Shown: one piece after another, positions 52,658 through 63,179 of the stretch
Numbering within the stretch: position 1 is the stretch's first letter
Layout: each line of letters starts with the position of its first letter
NCBI RefSeq assembly: GCF_001275135.1
Contig: NZ_LFQU01000005.1
Location: 82,823 to 146,822 of the forward strand
Direction: 5' to 3'
Origin: Xylanibacter rarus
GTDB taxonomy: Bacteria > Bacteroidota > Bacteroidia > Bacteroidales > Bacteroidaceae
Length of the DNA stretch: 64,000 nt
Made by a program: the position numbers and the translations under genes
The notes under the pieces: generated by a model
The model's database searches: none
What the model was told of the DNA's origin: nothing
What the model saw: only the letters and a program-made list of their open reading frames with translations

Positions 52658-53083
52658 TAGAGTTTTGTCATTCAAAATAAAGAGTTGTCATTATTGCATG
52701 CAGGAATAAGCATGAACAAAACGTAAAAACACAACCATGCAGGCATGGACATGAGCCTGACAACGGCAGGCGTAAAAGCATAAGAGGCATGCGGTTTTAC
52801 TCAAAAAAGGCAATAGAAAAACGTGCGTCCCTAGATATTTCATGTTACAAAGCACAGCATAGACAGAACACACAATAACCGGAAAACGGCAAAAAAACAT
52901 GGCTGCCGCAAAAAATATTTTAACATATAGAAACAATCAGCATGCGTAAACAACGGTCAAAATCATATAACTATAAAATATGACCAGCCTACATGAAAAA
53001 TAGATAAAAAATCATATTATTAACAAGAAAACACAAAAAAGAGAGTAAAAAGCCGCTAAAACGATACAAATCAGCACGTCTGC

Positions 53084-53146
53084 AACATTAAGAAACGTTG
53101 CTGAAACATTAATTAATACACTTTTAAACATAAATTCATACTTTTG
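53084..53146 (+). promoter_or_regulatory. SusC promoter with paired direct repeats, candidate HTCS site 1
   Basis: Two AACATTAA direct repeats begin at 53084 and 53105 (21 bases apart, two helical turns). The second lies 34 bases ahead of the -7 box TACTTTTG (53139-53146). The same layout, with the same spacings, recurs before the SusC at 63434. No -33 box is apparent, as expected for an activator-dependent promoter. Binding by the AraC-type domain of the hybrid regulator is an inference. Confidence 0.6.
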
Positions 53147-53193
53147 TGGCGTTGAAAACTTTACCAAATTCAAACAATTTTAAACAATTAATC

Positions 53194-56100
53194 ATGAAAC
53201 GCGCAAAAGAAGCATGTAAGACTCTGGGCTTACTGATTCTGATGAGCATTTTCCCTATTTGGGCATTTGCACAGAACACAGTAACCATCACGGGTCTTGT
53301 TACCGATGACGACGGCCCTATCATCGGAGCAACAGTAAAGGTTAAGGGGTCGACCACAGGTGCAATAACTGACCTTGACGGAAAATACACATTAAAGGTA
53401 AGTCCCGGATCAGTCGTAACGTTCACCTACCTCGGATATGCCGACAAGGAGGTAAAGGTTACAAATCAGAAAGAAGTAAACGTAAAGCTCGAACCAGACT
53501 CAAAGATGCTTGACGAGGTTGTGGCCATCGGTTACGGAACGATGAAGAGATCAGACGTAACAGGTTCAATGGTGTCAATCAACGACAAGGCCATAGAGCA
53601 GACCGTGTCTACAAGTATCGACCAGGTGCTGCAGGGACGTGCTGCAGGTGTGCAGATTCAGGCAAACTCAGGTACTCCTGGTGCCAATACAAGTATCCGC
53701 ATACGTGGTGTCAACTCTCTTAATGCGACCAACCAGCCTATATTCGTCATCGACGGTGTTGTGGTTGACGCACAGGGAGCAGACAGCAACGACCCCTTGT
53801 CAAGTAACAACCCGCTTGCCAGCATCAACCCGAGCGACATCGTGTCAATGGATGTGCTCAAGGATGCCTCTGCAACAGCCATCTATGGTGCAAGAGCGTC
53901 TAACGGTGTCATCATGATTACCACAAAGAGAGGTAAGTCTGGCGAAGCCACTATAACCTACGACGGATACATCGGCTGGCAGGAAATGGCAAAGAAGCTC
54001 GACATGATGAACCTGCGTGAGTATGCCATACATCACAACGCACGCGCCGAAGAGGGCATCGTTGAATATAACGACGCATTCGTAAATCCCGACGCTCTTG
54101 GCGAAGGAACCGACTGGCAGGACGCCCTGTTCCGCAACGCTCTGATGACAAGCCACAACATATCTGTTACTGGCGGAACACAGAACGCAACATACGCAAT
54201 AAGCGGAGGATATATGAACCAGGACGGTATAGCCATAGGTTCAGGCTTCAAGCGTCTTACTCTGCGCGGCAACACTGACGCACAGGTGAAGAAATGGCTC
54301 AAGGCCAGCCTGAGCTTCTCACTGACTGACTCAAAGCAGGAAGTAGGTGCCGACAACAACGTCATCATGAATGCCCTGCTCCAGCAGCCTTCAGTAGCTG
54401 TTACCAGCCCTGACGGAAGCTTCGACGGTCCGGACGACGTTTACATGCCTGTAAATGCCGTGGCCATAGCATCTATCAGAGAGAACTACAACAAGAAGAT
54501 GAATTTCCGTATAAACGGAAGCCTCGAGGCAACCCTGATGAAGGGCCTCACCTTCAAGACAGAGCTTTCAACAGACTATAATCTCAACAAGTTCTATTAT
54601 TATGAGCCCGACTATGAGTTCGGTGCCCTGACAAACTCTACACGTACCGGTAAATGGACAAAGACAGACACCAAATACTGGTCATGGAGAAACATCCTTA
54701 CTTATCAGAACACCTTCAACAAGGTTCACAGCATCAACGTTATGCTCGGTCAGGAAATGAGCAACTCTCACTGGGAGACACAGGTGAGCACGGCTACAGG
54801 CTTCCTGACAAACAGCGCCCACGACCCGTCGGCAGGTGACATAACAGCCTCAACAGGTACAGGTACACAGAACGACAACTCTCTGTTCTCTTACTTCGGA
54901 CGTGCATTCTATTCATACGACGACCGCTACCTCATCACAGCGACACTGCGTCGCGACGGTAGTTCTCACTTCGCAAAGAACAACCGCTGGGGATGGTTCC
55001 CGTCAGCAGCACTTGCATGGCGAGTTTCTAACGAGAAGTTCATGGCCGGCACAAGCGACGTTATCAACAACCTCAAACTCCGCCTCGGCTGGGGTTCTAC
55101 AGGTAACCAGAACGTATCAGACTGGGCTTACATGGCTCTGCTGTCTTCAAAGACCACGCCATGGGGAACTGGTGTGCTTACAGCCAACACAGCTAACCCA
55201 GACCTGAAATGGGAGACTACAACATCATATAACGTAGGACTCGACCTCAACCTCTTTGACAACCGCATCGAGTTTATCTTCGACTGGTACTACAAGAAGA
55301 CCAAGGACCTGCTGCTGCAGATTCCTCTGCCTGAGTACCTCGGATCATACGGACAGGGCGCAGCTTCTAACCCATGGAAGAACGTAGGTTCTCTGCGCAA
55401 CACCGGTATCGAAATGACATTGAACACTGTAAACATTGACAAAGGCGGATTCCAGTGGCGCAGCAACTTCGTGTTCTCACTCAACCGCAACAAGGTGCTC
55501 AAGCTCGACACAGAAAGTGCAACCATCGACAAGACATTCATGACAGGAAGCGAGAACAACACTGTTACAAGAACTGTTGAAGGTAAGCCTGTAGGACAGT
55601 TCTGGGGCTACAAGGTTATCGGACGCTTCGAGAAGGCAGAAGACTTCTACTATAAAGACAAGGACGGCAACGTCAAGCCGGTGGCACTGCCAGAAGGAAG
55701 CTCTATCGGAGAAGACAAGACATGGATTGGCGACTATATATTTGAAGACATCAACGGCGACGGCGTGATAAACAACAGCGACTGTACGTTCATCGGCGAC
55801 CCGCAGCCTGACTTCACTTACGGTATCGGCAACACATTCTCTTACAAAGGCTTCGACCTCACCATATTCTTCAGCGGCAGCTACGGCAACGACATTCTGA
55901 ACTATACACGCCGCGACATCGAGGACGTAAGAGTAAACAGCAACCTGCTGAAGAGCGCAGCCGACTACGCACAGATTGGCGTCATCGACCCCAACCTGCC
56001 CGACGACGACTTCCGCAACCTCTACGTCACCAACCCGAGCTCACGCCTGCCGCGTCTGAGCGCATCTACAACAAATGCCAACAACCGTGTAAGCGACCTC

Positions 56101-56358
56101 TATGTTGAGGACGGCTCTTACATTCGTCTGCAGAACATTTCGCTGGGCTACACGCTTCCGAAGTCATTCGTAAGAAAGCTCAAGCTCGAAAATGTCAAGG
56201 TATACATGAACCTGCAGAATGTTTACACATGGACCAACTACAGCGGCTACGACCCTGAAGTAGGATCAATGTACGGCGATGCACTTCTGACCGGCCTCGA
56301 CTACGGCCGCTATCCTTCACCGCGCATCTACACCTTCGGTCTGAACATCTCATTCTGA
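53194..56358 (+). CDS. SusC-family TonB-dependent transporter of the xylan operon
   Basis: 1,054 residues from the ATG at 53194; the open frame extends 16 codons upstream into the promoter. A signal peptide (LLILMSIFPIWAFAQ) is followed by a carboxypeptidase-like domain (TITGLVTDDDGPIIGATVKV), the plug (EVVAIGYGTMKRSDVTGS, IFVIDGVVVD, VLKDASATAIYGARASNGVI) and a barrel ending GLNISF. It imports xylan fragments through the outer membrane with TonB energy. It is followed by SusD, a surface xylan-binding lipoprotein and a GH10 xylanase, the order xusC-xusD-xusE-xyn10C known from rumen Prevotella. Unlike that system, no second SusC/SusD pair precedes it; another SusC lies downstream. Confidence 0.93.
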   Translation: MKRAKEACKTLGLLILMSIFPIWAFAQNTVTITGLVTDDDGPIIGATVKVKGSTTGAITDLDGKYTLKVSPGSVVTFTYLGYADKEVKVTNQKEVNVKLEPDSKMLDEVVAIGYGTMKRSDVTGSMVSINDKAIEQTVSTSIDQVLQGRAAGVQIQANSGTPGANTSIRIRGVNSLNATNQPIFVIDGVVVDAQGADSNDPLSSNNPLASINPSDIVSMDVLKDASATAIYGARASNGVIMITTKRGKSGEATITYDGYIGWQEMAKKLDMMNLREYAIHHNARAEEGIVEYNDAFVNPDALGEGTDWQDALFRNALMTSHNISVTGGTQNATYAISGGYMNQDGIAIGSGFKRLTLRGNTDAQVKKWLKASLSFSLTDSKQEVGADNNVIMNALLQQPSVAVTSPDGSFDGPDDVYMPVNAVAIASIRENYNKKMNFRINGSLEATLMKGLTFKTELSTDYNLNKFYYYEPDYEFGALTNSTRTGKWTKTDTKYWSWRNILTYQNTFNKVHSINVMLGQEMSNSHWETQVSTATGFLTNSAHDPSAGDITASTGTGTQNDNSLFSYFGRAFYSYDDRYLITATLRRDGSSHFAKNNRWGWFPSAALAWRVSNEKFMAGTSDVINNLKLRLGWGSTGNQNVSDWAYMALLSSKTTPWGTGVLTANTANPDLKWETTTSYNVGLDLNLFDNRIEFIFDWYYKKTKDLLLQIPLPEYLGSYGQGAASNPWKNVGSLRNTGIEMTLNTVNIDKGGFQWRSNFVFSLNRNKVLKLDTESATIDKTFMTGSENNTVTRTVEGKPVGQFWGYKVIGRFEKAEDFYYKDKDGNVKPVALPEGSSIGEDKTWIGDYIFEDINGDGVINNSDCTFIGDPQPDFTYGIGNTFSYKGFDLTIFFSGSYGNDILNYTRRDIEDVRVNSNLLKSAADYAQIGVIDPNLPDDDFRNLYVTNPSSRLPRLSASTTNANNRVSDLYVEDGSYIRLQNISLGYTLPKSFVRKLKLENVKVYMNLQNVYTWTNYSGYDPEVGSMYGDALLTGLDYGRYPSPRIYTFGLNISF

Positions 56359-56409
56359 TAATCACAAATGTATTTGCGAAAGAAAGTAACAATTTTAACA
56401 AGAAAGAAA

Positions 56410-58122
56410 ATGAAAACAAAAATATTCTTAGTAGGCTCGCTCCTGACAGCCGGAATAGCACTGACATCATGCAGCGACGACTTCCTTGACCAGAAAAATA
56501 CGACGAGCCCTAACCAGGAAACATTCTTCGACAGCGACGAAGCTATCGACAAGGCCATGTATCCGCTTTACAACTATGTATGGCAGAGCTTCAACGACAA
56601 GGCCTACTACGGCATGGGCGACGGACGTGCCAACAACCTTACGGCTCAGTATTCAGACTATATCTACCCGTACACCAACTTCAACGAGACATCGTTAAGC
56701 CCGGGATTGTCTGACGCATGGGGCTCTCTTTACTCTGTAGTTGCACAGTCAAACAACACAATAAACAACATCCTCACCTACTCTACCTCTGCTGTAAGCG
56801 AGGAAGCCAAGACAAGAGGCGTGGCTGAGGCAAGATTCATGAGAGGCGTGGCCTACTGGTATATCGCATCTCTTTGGGGAAATGCCATAATATACACCAG
56901 GACAAGCGACCTCGTAAACAACTATGTTGTACCGGCAAACCCGAGAGCTGACGTTATGGAGTTTGCAATACGCGACCTCGAATATGCAGCTGCCTACCTG
57001 CCCGCAACATCTCCTGAGAGCGGACGTATCAACAAATACAGCGCATACGGCATGCTGTCAAGAGTATATCTGTCAATGGCCGGTCTGACCACAGAAGGAC
57101 AGTATGACGGCAACAACGTGGCTACCGACTTTAACCGCGGAACACGCAACACCTATTATCTTGAACTTGCGCGCAAGGCCGCAATGAAGGTTATCAACGA
57201 GTCTGACTTCAAGCTGATGACAAACTACGGCGACTTGTTCAAGATTGAGAACAACAACTGCCAGGAAGACATGTTCCAGCTGCAGTGGAACCAAGGCTCA
57301 ACCGACGCTATCGGATGGGGATGCAACCAGACAATCACCGCTTACTTCGGATGGTCAACAATGGTTACAGACGGAACCAACTGGGGAGGTGCCACATACG
57401 CTTCTTACGACCTCTTCACCGAATATGAGAACAACGACCTGCGCAAGCATGAGAGCGTTGCATGGTACGGCGAATATTATCCCGACATGTACACAAAGGG
57501 CGGCGGCTACACCTACGGAGTAACCGAGAATGCCGGTTCTCAGGGTGCAAACATCAAAAAGTATGTTGTAGGCACACACGACGACAACGGCGTAAGCTAC
57601 AAGCAGAGCTCAGGCATCAACACCCACATGCTGCGCCTGGCTGAGGTATACCTCAACCTTGCCGAAGCTATTCTGGGCAACAACGCATCTACAACAGACG
57701 CAACAGCGCTCTATTACTTCAACGAAGTGCGCAAGCGTGCCGGACTCAACGCCAAGACTTCGCTCACATATGAAGACCTGCGCCACGAGCGCCGCATGGA
57801 GCTGGCCTTTGAAGGACAGTACTGGTACGACCTCGTAAGACGTGCATACTACAAGCAGCAGGAGGTTGTAAACTACGTGAACAACCAGAACCGCAACGCA
57901 TCTTATTACGACAGTTCTACTCATGAATACAAGCTCAGCGAAGACTATGTAGCTCCGGGCAAGGGTGTTGCAACAGCAACAGAGAAGAACCTGCTGCTGC
58001 CCTACTCTGACACCGACCAGAACCGCAACCCGTATCTCAAGAGCGACGCCAACGGCAACATACAGACCGTTCCTTATGAGTTCGGAGAGCGTGAGGTTTC
58101 AGAAGAAAGCCTGTTCAACTAA
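56410..58122 (+). CDS. SusD-family xylan-binding lipoprotein
   Basis: 570 residues from the ATG at 56410; the frame opens 14 codons earlier without a signal. The lipoprotein signal ends TAGIALTSC (cysteine at 20) and is followed by SDDFLDQKN, the usual SusD beginning. ARFMRGVAYWYIASLWGNAI lies near residue 140. LRLAEVYLNLAEAILG and the LTYEDLRHERRMELAFEGQY end segment are conserved SusD features. It forms the lid on the upstream SusC and holds xylan at the surface. Gap of about 50 bases from the SusC gene. Confidence 0.92.
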   Translation: MKTKIFLVGSLLTAGIALTSCSDDFLDQKNTTSPNQETFFDSDEAIDKAMYPLYNYVWQSFNDKAYYGMGDGRANNLTAQYSDYIYPYTNFNETSLSPGLSDAWGSLYSVVAQSNNTINNILTYSTSAVSEEAKTRGVAEARFMRGVAYWYIASLWGNAIIYTRTSDLVNNYVVPANPRADVMEFAIRDLEYAAAYLPATSPESGRINKYSAYGMLSRVYLSMAGLTTEGQYDGNNVATDFNRGTRNTYYLELARKAAMKVINESDFKLMTNYGDLFKIENNNCQEDMFQLQWNQGSTDAIGWGCNQTITAYFGWSTMVTDGTNWGGATYASYDLFTEYENNDLRKHESVAWYGEYYPDMYTKGGGYTYGVTENAGSQGANIKKYVVGTHDDNGVSYKQSSGINTHMLRLAEVYLNLAEAILGNNASTTDATALYYFNEVRKRAGLNAKTSLTYEDLRHERRMELAFEGQYWYDLVRRAYYKQQEVVNYVNNQNRNASYYDSSTHEYKLSEDYVAPGKGVATATEKNLLLPYSDTDQNRNPYLKSDANGNIQTVPYEFGEREVSEESLFN

Positions 58123-58159
58123 AATTATCAGCAAAACAAAATAAAAACGGAATTTCATT

Positions 58160-59554
58160 ATGAAAATGTTTAAAAATATATGGCTTTTATGCCTCGCATT
58201 CGTTACAGCCGGACTGGTATCATGCAACGATGACGACGATGCGATAGACAGCGCACCTATAAGCGTGCTGCAAGTATATCTTGAAGATGCCGAAGCCACG
58301 GTAAAAGACCGCCCCGTAGAATTTGCCCGCCTTGGCCAGACCATACGCATATCAGGTTCTGGATTCAGAGGCATGCAGAAGGTATACATCAACGGCTTTG
58401 ACACTTACTTCAACAATGCCTACGTTACAGACAACAACCTGATACTGAGCATCGACACAGACACTCCCGTATCAGACGCTCCAGACAGCGTGCGCAACAC
58501 GATACGCTTCGTGAAGAGAGGCACTGAATATGTCTACACCTTCACAATACGTGCCGCATCTCCCTCGATAACCAGCATCGACAACACGCTGCCTATGCCG
58601 GGCGAGACGGTTACAGTGTACGGAGCCAACCTTCAGGAGACTTCAAAGGTTACACTGCCCGACGGAACAGAGATAACAGGAAACGCAATAACCAATGCTC
58701 CTGAAGATGAAGACGGCGAATGGTTCTCATTCGTAATGCCTCACAGCATTCAGGGCTACGGCGCCATAACAATAGAGTGTGCCAACGGAACAGCCAAGTC
58801 GGCAGAATACTTCAACAACGACAAGTGTATGGTGCTCAACTTCGACGGCGAAGGCAGCCAGGGCTTCTGGAGCTGGAGCGAGACAGGCAGCATGCTCGGA
58901 AGCGAAGACGTGGTTGACGACCCGCTCAACAGCGGCCGCGGCAAGGTGATCGACTTTGTGCCCTCACGTCTGCTGAGCAACGGCATCGCAGCCGGCAAGA
59001 GCCGCGCAACAGAATGCTGGACAGCCGGCAACGACGACCCGATGGACGACTGGAGCCGCATGTACTCTGTAATACCCGACACAACACTGCTCACCGACGT
59101 AGCCTTCCAGTTTGACATCTACGTTCCTGAAGCATGGGTAGGCACAGGCCACATACAGCTCTGCCTCATGAACAACTTCAACTTCGGCGGTATAGGTTCT
59201 GACGATGATGCCGACGGCAAGCAGACAGCTTTCTACTGCCCCTGGATACAGGACGGCAAGGCCATTCCGTTCAAGACAGCCGGATGGCAGACTGTTACAA
59301 TACCATTCAGCGAGTTCAAGAAATATGCAAGCGAGATTGAAGAAGGCAAGTCGCCCACATTCAGAGAAGTTGTTGAAGACCGCAACGCAGCCACATACCG
59401 CAACTTCGGAATGGGCTTTGTCAACACCGACTTCGTGTTCGACGGTCTTAGCGTAACAGCCACAATCTTCAAGCAGCACATCTACATCGACAACTGGCGT
59501 GTAGTGCCCTGCAAGAGCGAAGTAATATCAGACTTCCCCGACGAAGAAGAATAA
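58160..59554 (+). CDS. Surface glycan-binding lipoprotein (XusE/SGBP-B type)
   Basis: 464 residues; lipoprotein signal CLAFVTAGLVSC, cysteine at 21, followed by an acidic stretch NDDDDA. Two IPT/TIG-like domains follow: ARLGQTIRISGSGFRGMQKV near 55 and SITSIDNTLPMPGETVTVYG near 135. The C-terminal half (about 225-455) has MVLNFDGEGSQGFWSWSE and QFDIYVPEAWVGTG, the pattern of the SGBP-B xylan/xyloglucan-binding domain. It would extend from the surface and capture xylan for the SusC/SusD complex. It matches XusE in position. No catalytic residues are expected. Confidence 0.85.
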   Translation: MKMFKNIWLLCLAFVTAGLVSCNDDDDAIDSAPISVLQVYLEDAEATVKDRPVEFARLGQTIRISGSGFRGMQKVYINGFDTYFNNAYVTDNNLILSIDTDTPVSDAPDSVRNTIRFVKRGTEYVYTFTIRAASPSITSIDNTLPMPGETVTVYGANLQETSKVTLPDGTEITGNAITNAPEDEDGEWFSFVMPHSIQGYGAITIECANGTAKSAEYFNNDKCMVLNFDGEGSQGFWSWSETGSMLGSEDVVDDPLNSGRGKVIDFVPSRLLSNGIAAGKSRATECWTAGNDDPMDDWSRMYSVIPDTTLLTDVAFQFDIYVPEAWVGTGHIQLCLMNNFNFGGIGSDDDADGKQTAFYCPWIQDGKAIPFKTAGWQTVTIPFSEFKKYASEIEEGKSPTFREVVEDRNAATYRNFGMGFVNTDFVFDGLSVTATIFKQHIYIDNWRVVPCKSEVISDFPDEEE

Positions 59555-59631
59555 ACAATACACCGCCTGCTCCGGTGCGAACAAACACACCGGAGCAGAA
59601 TAAAAAAACAAAACAACAAAAAAGTAATATC

Positions 59632-61443
59632 ATGAAACTGAATAAAATAATCATACCGGTGCTGGCAGCCCCGTTACTCCTCACAGGATGCTACGACGAG
59701 AAGATGGACTGGCACACGCCGGACGGACATTATCCGGTTGTATCAGACGAGATTCCACTCTCACTCCAGGAGAAGATTGCCAACTACGACAACATCAAGG
59801 CCTACATGGCACAGTATATGCCTAACGTAAAGCTCGGCCTGGGACTCGGAGCAGACAAATATATCTCTGACGACACAGCCTATGTGAACAGATGTAACGA
59901 CAACTTCCAGCAGTTTGTTACAGGAAATGCCATGAAGCACGGCTCAGTTGTTCAGAACGACGGTAGCCTTAAATTCACCACGATAGACGCATTCCTGGCA
60001 AAGGTGCCTTCAGACATAGACATATACGGCCACAACTTTATATGGCACACTCAGCAGAACCAGACATATCTGAAATCGCTCATCGCACCTACGGTGGAGG
60101 TTACTCCGGGAAGCGACATCGCCAACGTCATTCAGAACGGCGACTTCGAGAGCGGCACAAAAGACCACTGGAGCAGCTGGGGCAACAGCTCTACAACAGA
60201 GGTGCAGGAAGGTGCAGGATATGACGGAAGCTACGGACTCGTAATGGTTAACCCAAGCGATGCCGACGACTATTCGGCACAGCTGGCTTACGACCTGACC
60301 GACCCGCTCGTAGCAGGAAAGAAATACATCATAAGATTTAAGGCTAAGGCCAGCACACCTGCCGGCACACTGCAGTTTGCCACACAGAACAGCAGCGACT
60401 ACTCTGGCGAGGGATACCACTCATTCAGCGTAGGCACAGAATGGACAACATGTGAGTATGACTATACCTGCACAAAGGACAACCTGAACCGAGTGCTCAT
60501 CAACTTCGGCAAGGTGGCAGGAACCTACTACATCGACGACGTTGAGTTCGGCGAGGAAATAGGCGGATCTGCATCAGCTAAGCGCGGCCCTGCAAAGGCT
60601 TCGTCTGTAACCTACAAGTTCAAGACACCTGAAGAGAAGAAGGCAGCCCTGCTCGGAGCTATGGAGAGCTGGATTAAGGGCATGGCAGAACATCTGGGCA
60701 ACAGAATAAGCGGATGGGACGTGATAAACGAGCCTATAACCGACGGCACACCTAAATGGCGCGGCATAGATGGCAACTTCAGCGAAGGCGACAGCGAGCC
60801 TGTTGAAGATCCTGAAAGCGGCTTCAACCTCAACTGGGAGTCAGGCCACTTCTACTGGGGCTACTACATCGGCAAGGAATATGCTACAAAGGCATTCGAA
60901 CTTGCACGCAAATACGCTCCAAACGCCAAACTCTATGTAAACGACTACAACCTGGAGACAAGTCCGGCAAAACTGGCAGAGCTCATCAACTTCGTAAAAT
61001 ACATCGACGAGAACGGAAGCGTAAAGGTTGACGGTATCGGCACACAGATGCACGTAGACGGCAAGTCGATAACCAAGGAGCAGATTGACGCAATGTTCCA
61101 GACGCTTGCTGCTACAGGCAAACTGATAAGGATAAGCGAGCTCGACGTAAGAATCGGCACGACATCGCCTACAGCCGACGACCTGCAGACACAGTCGGAC
61201 GTATATCAGATGATCATCGAATCATACAAGGCAAACATACCTGAGGCACAGCAGGGCGGAATAACACTGTGGACTCTCTCTGATGCTGCCGACGAGCACA
61301 CTTACTGGTATCCTGACGACGCACCAAACATCTTTGACAAGAACTATGCCCGCAAGACAGCCTACAAGGGTGTATGCGACGGTATAGCAGGCAAGGACAT
61401 AAGCGAGGACTTCACAGGAGACATGTGGATGAACGGAAAATAA
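59632..61443 (+). CDS. xyn10C: Cell-surface GH10 xylanase with an inserted carbohydrate-binding module
   Basis: 603 residues from the ATG at 59632; the frame extends 19 codons upstream without a signal. The lipoprotein signal ends PLLLTGC, cysteine at 20. The GH10 barrel is interrupted: its first part (about 40-145) ends with YGHNFIWHTQQN. Residues about 163-310 form a jelly-roll binding module (NVIQNGDFESGTKDHWSSWG, ending YYIDDVEFGE). The barrel then resumes, with acid/base Glu367 in GWDVINEPI and nucleophile Glu503 in RISELDVRIG. This split layout is known for surface xylanases of gut Bacteroidota and for Xyn10C of Prevotella. It makes the first cuts in xylan at the surface. Last gene of the operon. 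Confidence 0.92.
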   Translation: MKLNKIIIPVLAAPLLLTGCYDEKMDWHTPDGHYPVVSDEIPLSLQEKIANYDNIKAYMAQYMPNVKLGLGLGADKYISDDTAYVNRCNDNFQQFVTGNAMKHGSVVQNDGSLKFTTIDAFLAKVPSDIDIYGHNFIWHTQQNQTYLKSLIAPTVEVTPGSDIANVIQNGDFESGTKDHWSSWGNSSTTEVQEGAGYDGSYGLVMVNPSDADDYSAQLAYDLTDPLVAGKKYIIRFKAKASTPAGTLQFATQNSSDYSGEGYHSFSVGTEWTTCEYDYTCTKDNLNRVLINFGKVAGTYYIDDVEFGEEIGGSASAKRGPAKASSVTYKFKTPEEKKAALLGAMESWIKGMAEHLGNRISGWDVINEPITDGTPKWRGIDGNFSEGDSEPVEDPESGFNLNWESGHFYWGYYIGKEYATKAFELARKYAPNAKLYVNDYNLETSPAKLAELINFVKYIDENGSVKVDGIGTQMHVDGKSITKEQIDAMFQTLAATGKLIRISELDVRIGTTSPTADDLQTQSDVYQMIIESYKANIPEAQQGGITLWTLSDAADEHTYWYPDDAPNIFDKNYARKTAYKGVCDGIAGKDISEDFTGDMWMNGK

Positions 61444-61471
61444 TAATTCTGATACAGCGATTTATCTTATC

Positions 61472-61513
61472 AATAAGGTGCATAGGCTATCGGCCGTGCA
61501 CCTTATTATTTTT
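61472..61513 (+). terminator. Terminator of the xylan SusC/SusD operon
   Basis: AATAAGGTGCA (61472-61482) pairs perfectly with TGCACCTTATT (61497-61507) around a 14-base loop, and ATTTTT follows. It lies 30 bases past the stop codon. Confidence 0.9.
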
Positions 61514-62006
61514 ATATACGCTGCCGCCAACCGTACAAAGATATACCATTTGAGGCTTTCTGCTAGCCGGAATCATGCCCGTATGACCATTTGCCATAGA
61601 CAAGAGAAAGGGCTAAATCAGGCTCGCATCAGGCGCACTACGCCCTATCGGCCACCTGTCTTCATTCTGCCGGCCATGTAGCCACATCATGACACGGCAC
61701 AGTCTTTTTGCCTTGCGCCAGCATCACGCCACCTGGCATTCTTAACAATGCCCGCCCTCCCCCATCCGTTCATCATGATTCACTGGTAAAAAGCCTGCAA
61801 CAATCAAAGCAACACAAGGCAAAACATGGATAGATCATGACGTCAGGACAAGAATAAAAACAGGCGTTGAAGACGGTAAAAAATCAGGACATTAGATTTT
61901 TTCATTACAGAAAGCCAACATATAATATAAGTTAAACAGAAGCAATAGAATCCACCATTCTATTAACTATTATTCACAATATGCACACATAAAACATGCA
62001 AAAACA

Positions 62007-62097
62007 ATGGTTTTGCCATGCTAAAAGCACCGGTTTTGAAGCAAAAAAGCATCACTTTTAAGTAAAAAACATGCCACTTTTGACCCGTAAACGGCAT
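62007..62097. repeat. Intergenic mini-palindrome cluster, member 4
   Basis: Four successive units of the TTTT...AAAA type, including CCGGTTTTGAAGCAAAAAAG and TCACTTTTAAGTAAAAAACA. It is the largest of the four clusters in the window. It lies in a gene-poor stretch of about 1.6 kb (61514-63110) in which I see no coding region, RNA gene or other element; the open frames there have no protein-like features. Confidence 0.6.
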
Positions 62098-63116
62098 AGT
62101 AATATTATTTAACACATACACAGCAAAGCCAAAATGGCACTAAAGCACATAATATCAACCACTTACACAAAACGCTAAATTTTGTGCCATCTATGGTCAA
62201 AAATCCGGTTTCATGATGAGCACCGCCATTCTGAAAGCGTTAACCGTTCGGATTTTGCGAAAAATTCTTACAGCGTGTCTGTATGTCATCCATTATTTTC
62301 AAGAACAAAATATATGCAGCCAGACAATACTGCAAACAGCAAAGCAAGAATAAGCATACACGCCCTTAATAAGCCACAGCAGACAGACATTAAATGTAAA
62401 ATGCATGACAACGCTCCTATCTGCCGTCAGGATTCATCAAAAGATTGTCTTATACTGAGCTGACTACCATTTGCCTTCTTGTAAAATTAGCTAACTTGTC
62501 AAAAAAAGCAGGCAGCAATACAGCAACAGAAAAACAATATGACAGCAGAAAAATTAAGTCTACTTTAAGATTAAAACATACGCAGCAGCATCACCTATTG
62601 GTGATAAATACAACATGAAAACATGTACAAGGCAAACCGGCAAAGACTGACCGATATACCGTATGCCCATAACCCAACTGATGTAAATAAAAATCTGTTT
62701 TCACTAAAAACATTCCGACAGCAAAAGCATGCCGCAAAAACATGAAAGAAGTATGCCGTTGAGAAAACGGCAATGGCAAAAATCAGAAATATAGCGCTCA
62801 AATATTTAAAAAAATATGTTACAATTTCAGAAAAAACATGACAGACTTAGAACAAAATATAAAACTAAGGATAAAAACACATTAAATATTTTTTCACTAA
62901 AAACTTAATTCGCACGAAAATCAGGCTGAAACATCAAAACATACACACCGAAAAACCTTGCATGCATCAAAAACCTTTGTACTATGATTTTTGATACAAA
63001 AACCATAAAATATAAATATTCAGACCATTTTAACAGAAGAAACGTGCCACAAACCGTGTAAAACGTCTAAATATAGGCTCTTTTTACTTATATGAGACGT
63101 AAAAAAACGCGGATGA

Positions 63117-63179
63117 AACATTAAGAAACGTTGATGAAACATTAAGAAATACATTTATAAATATTAATTTATATTTTTG
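63117..63179 (+). promoter_or_regulatory. SusC promoter with paired direct repeats, candidate HTCS site 2
   Basis: AACATTAAGAAA repeats begin at 63117 and 63138, 21 bases apart. The -7 box TATTTTTG (63172-63179) lies 34 bases after the second repeat, the same geometry as at 53084. Sequence similarity to the first site continues past the -7 box (GAAAACTTTA in both). The leader to the ATG at 63434 is about 250 bases, much longer than the roughly 40 bases at the first site. Confidence 0.6.

Noticed and set aside
52317-52709. 130-residue frame after the GH35 terminator
   Set aside because: It crosses a repeat cluster, has no protein-like features, and starts inside a terminator run.
62182-62463. 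93-residue frame in the gap before the last SusC
   Set aside because: No promoter, motif or conserved-looking segment; composition is like the surrounding non-coding sequence.
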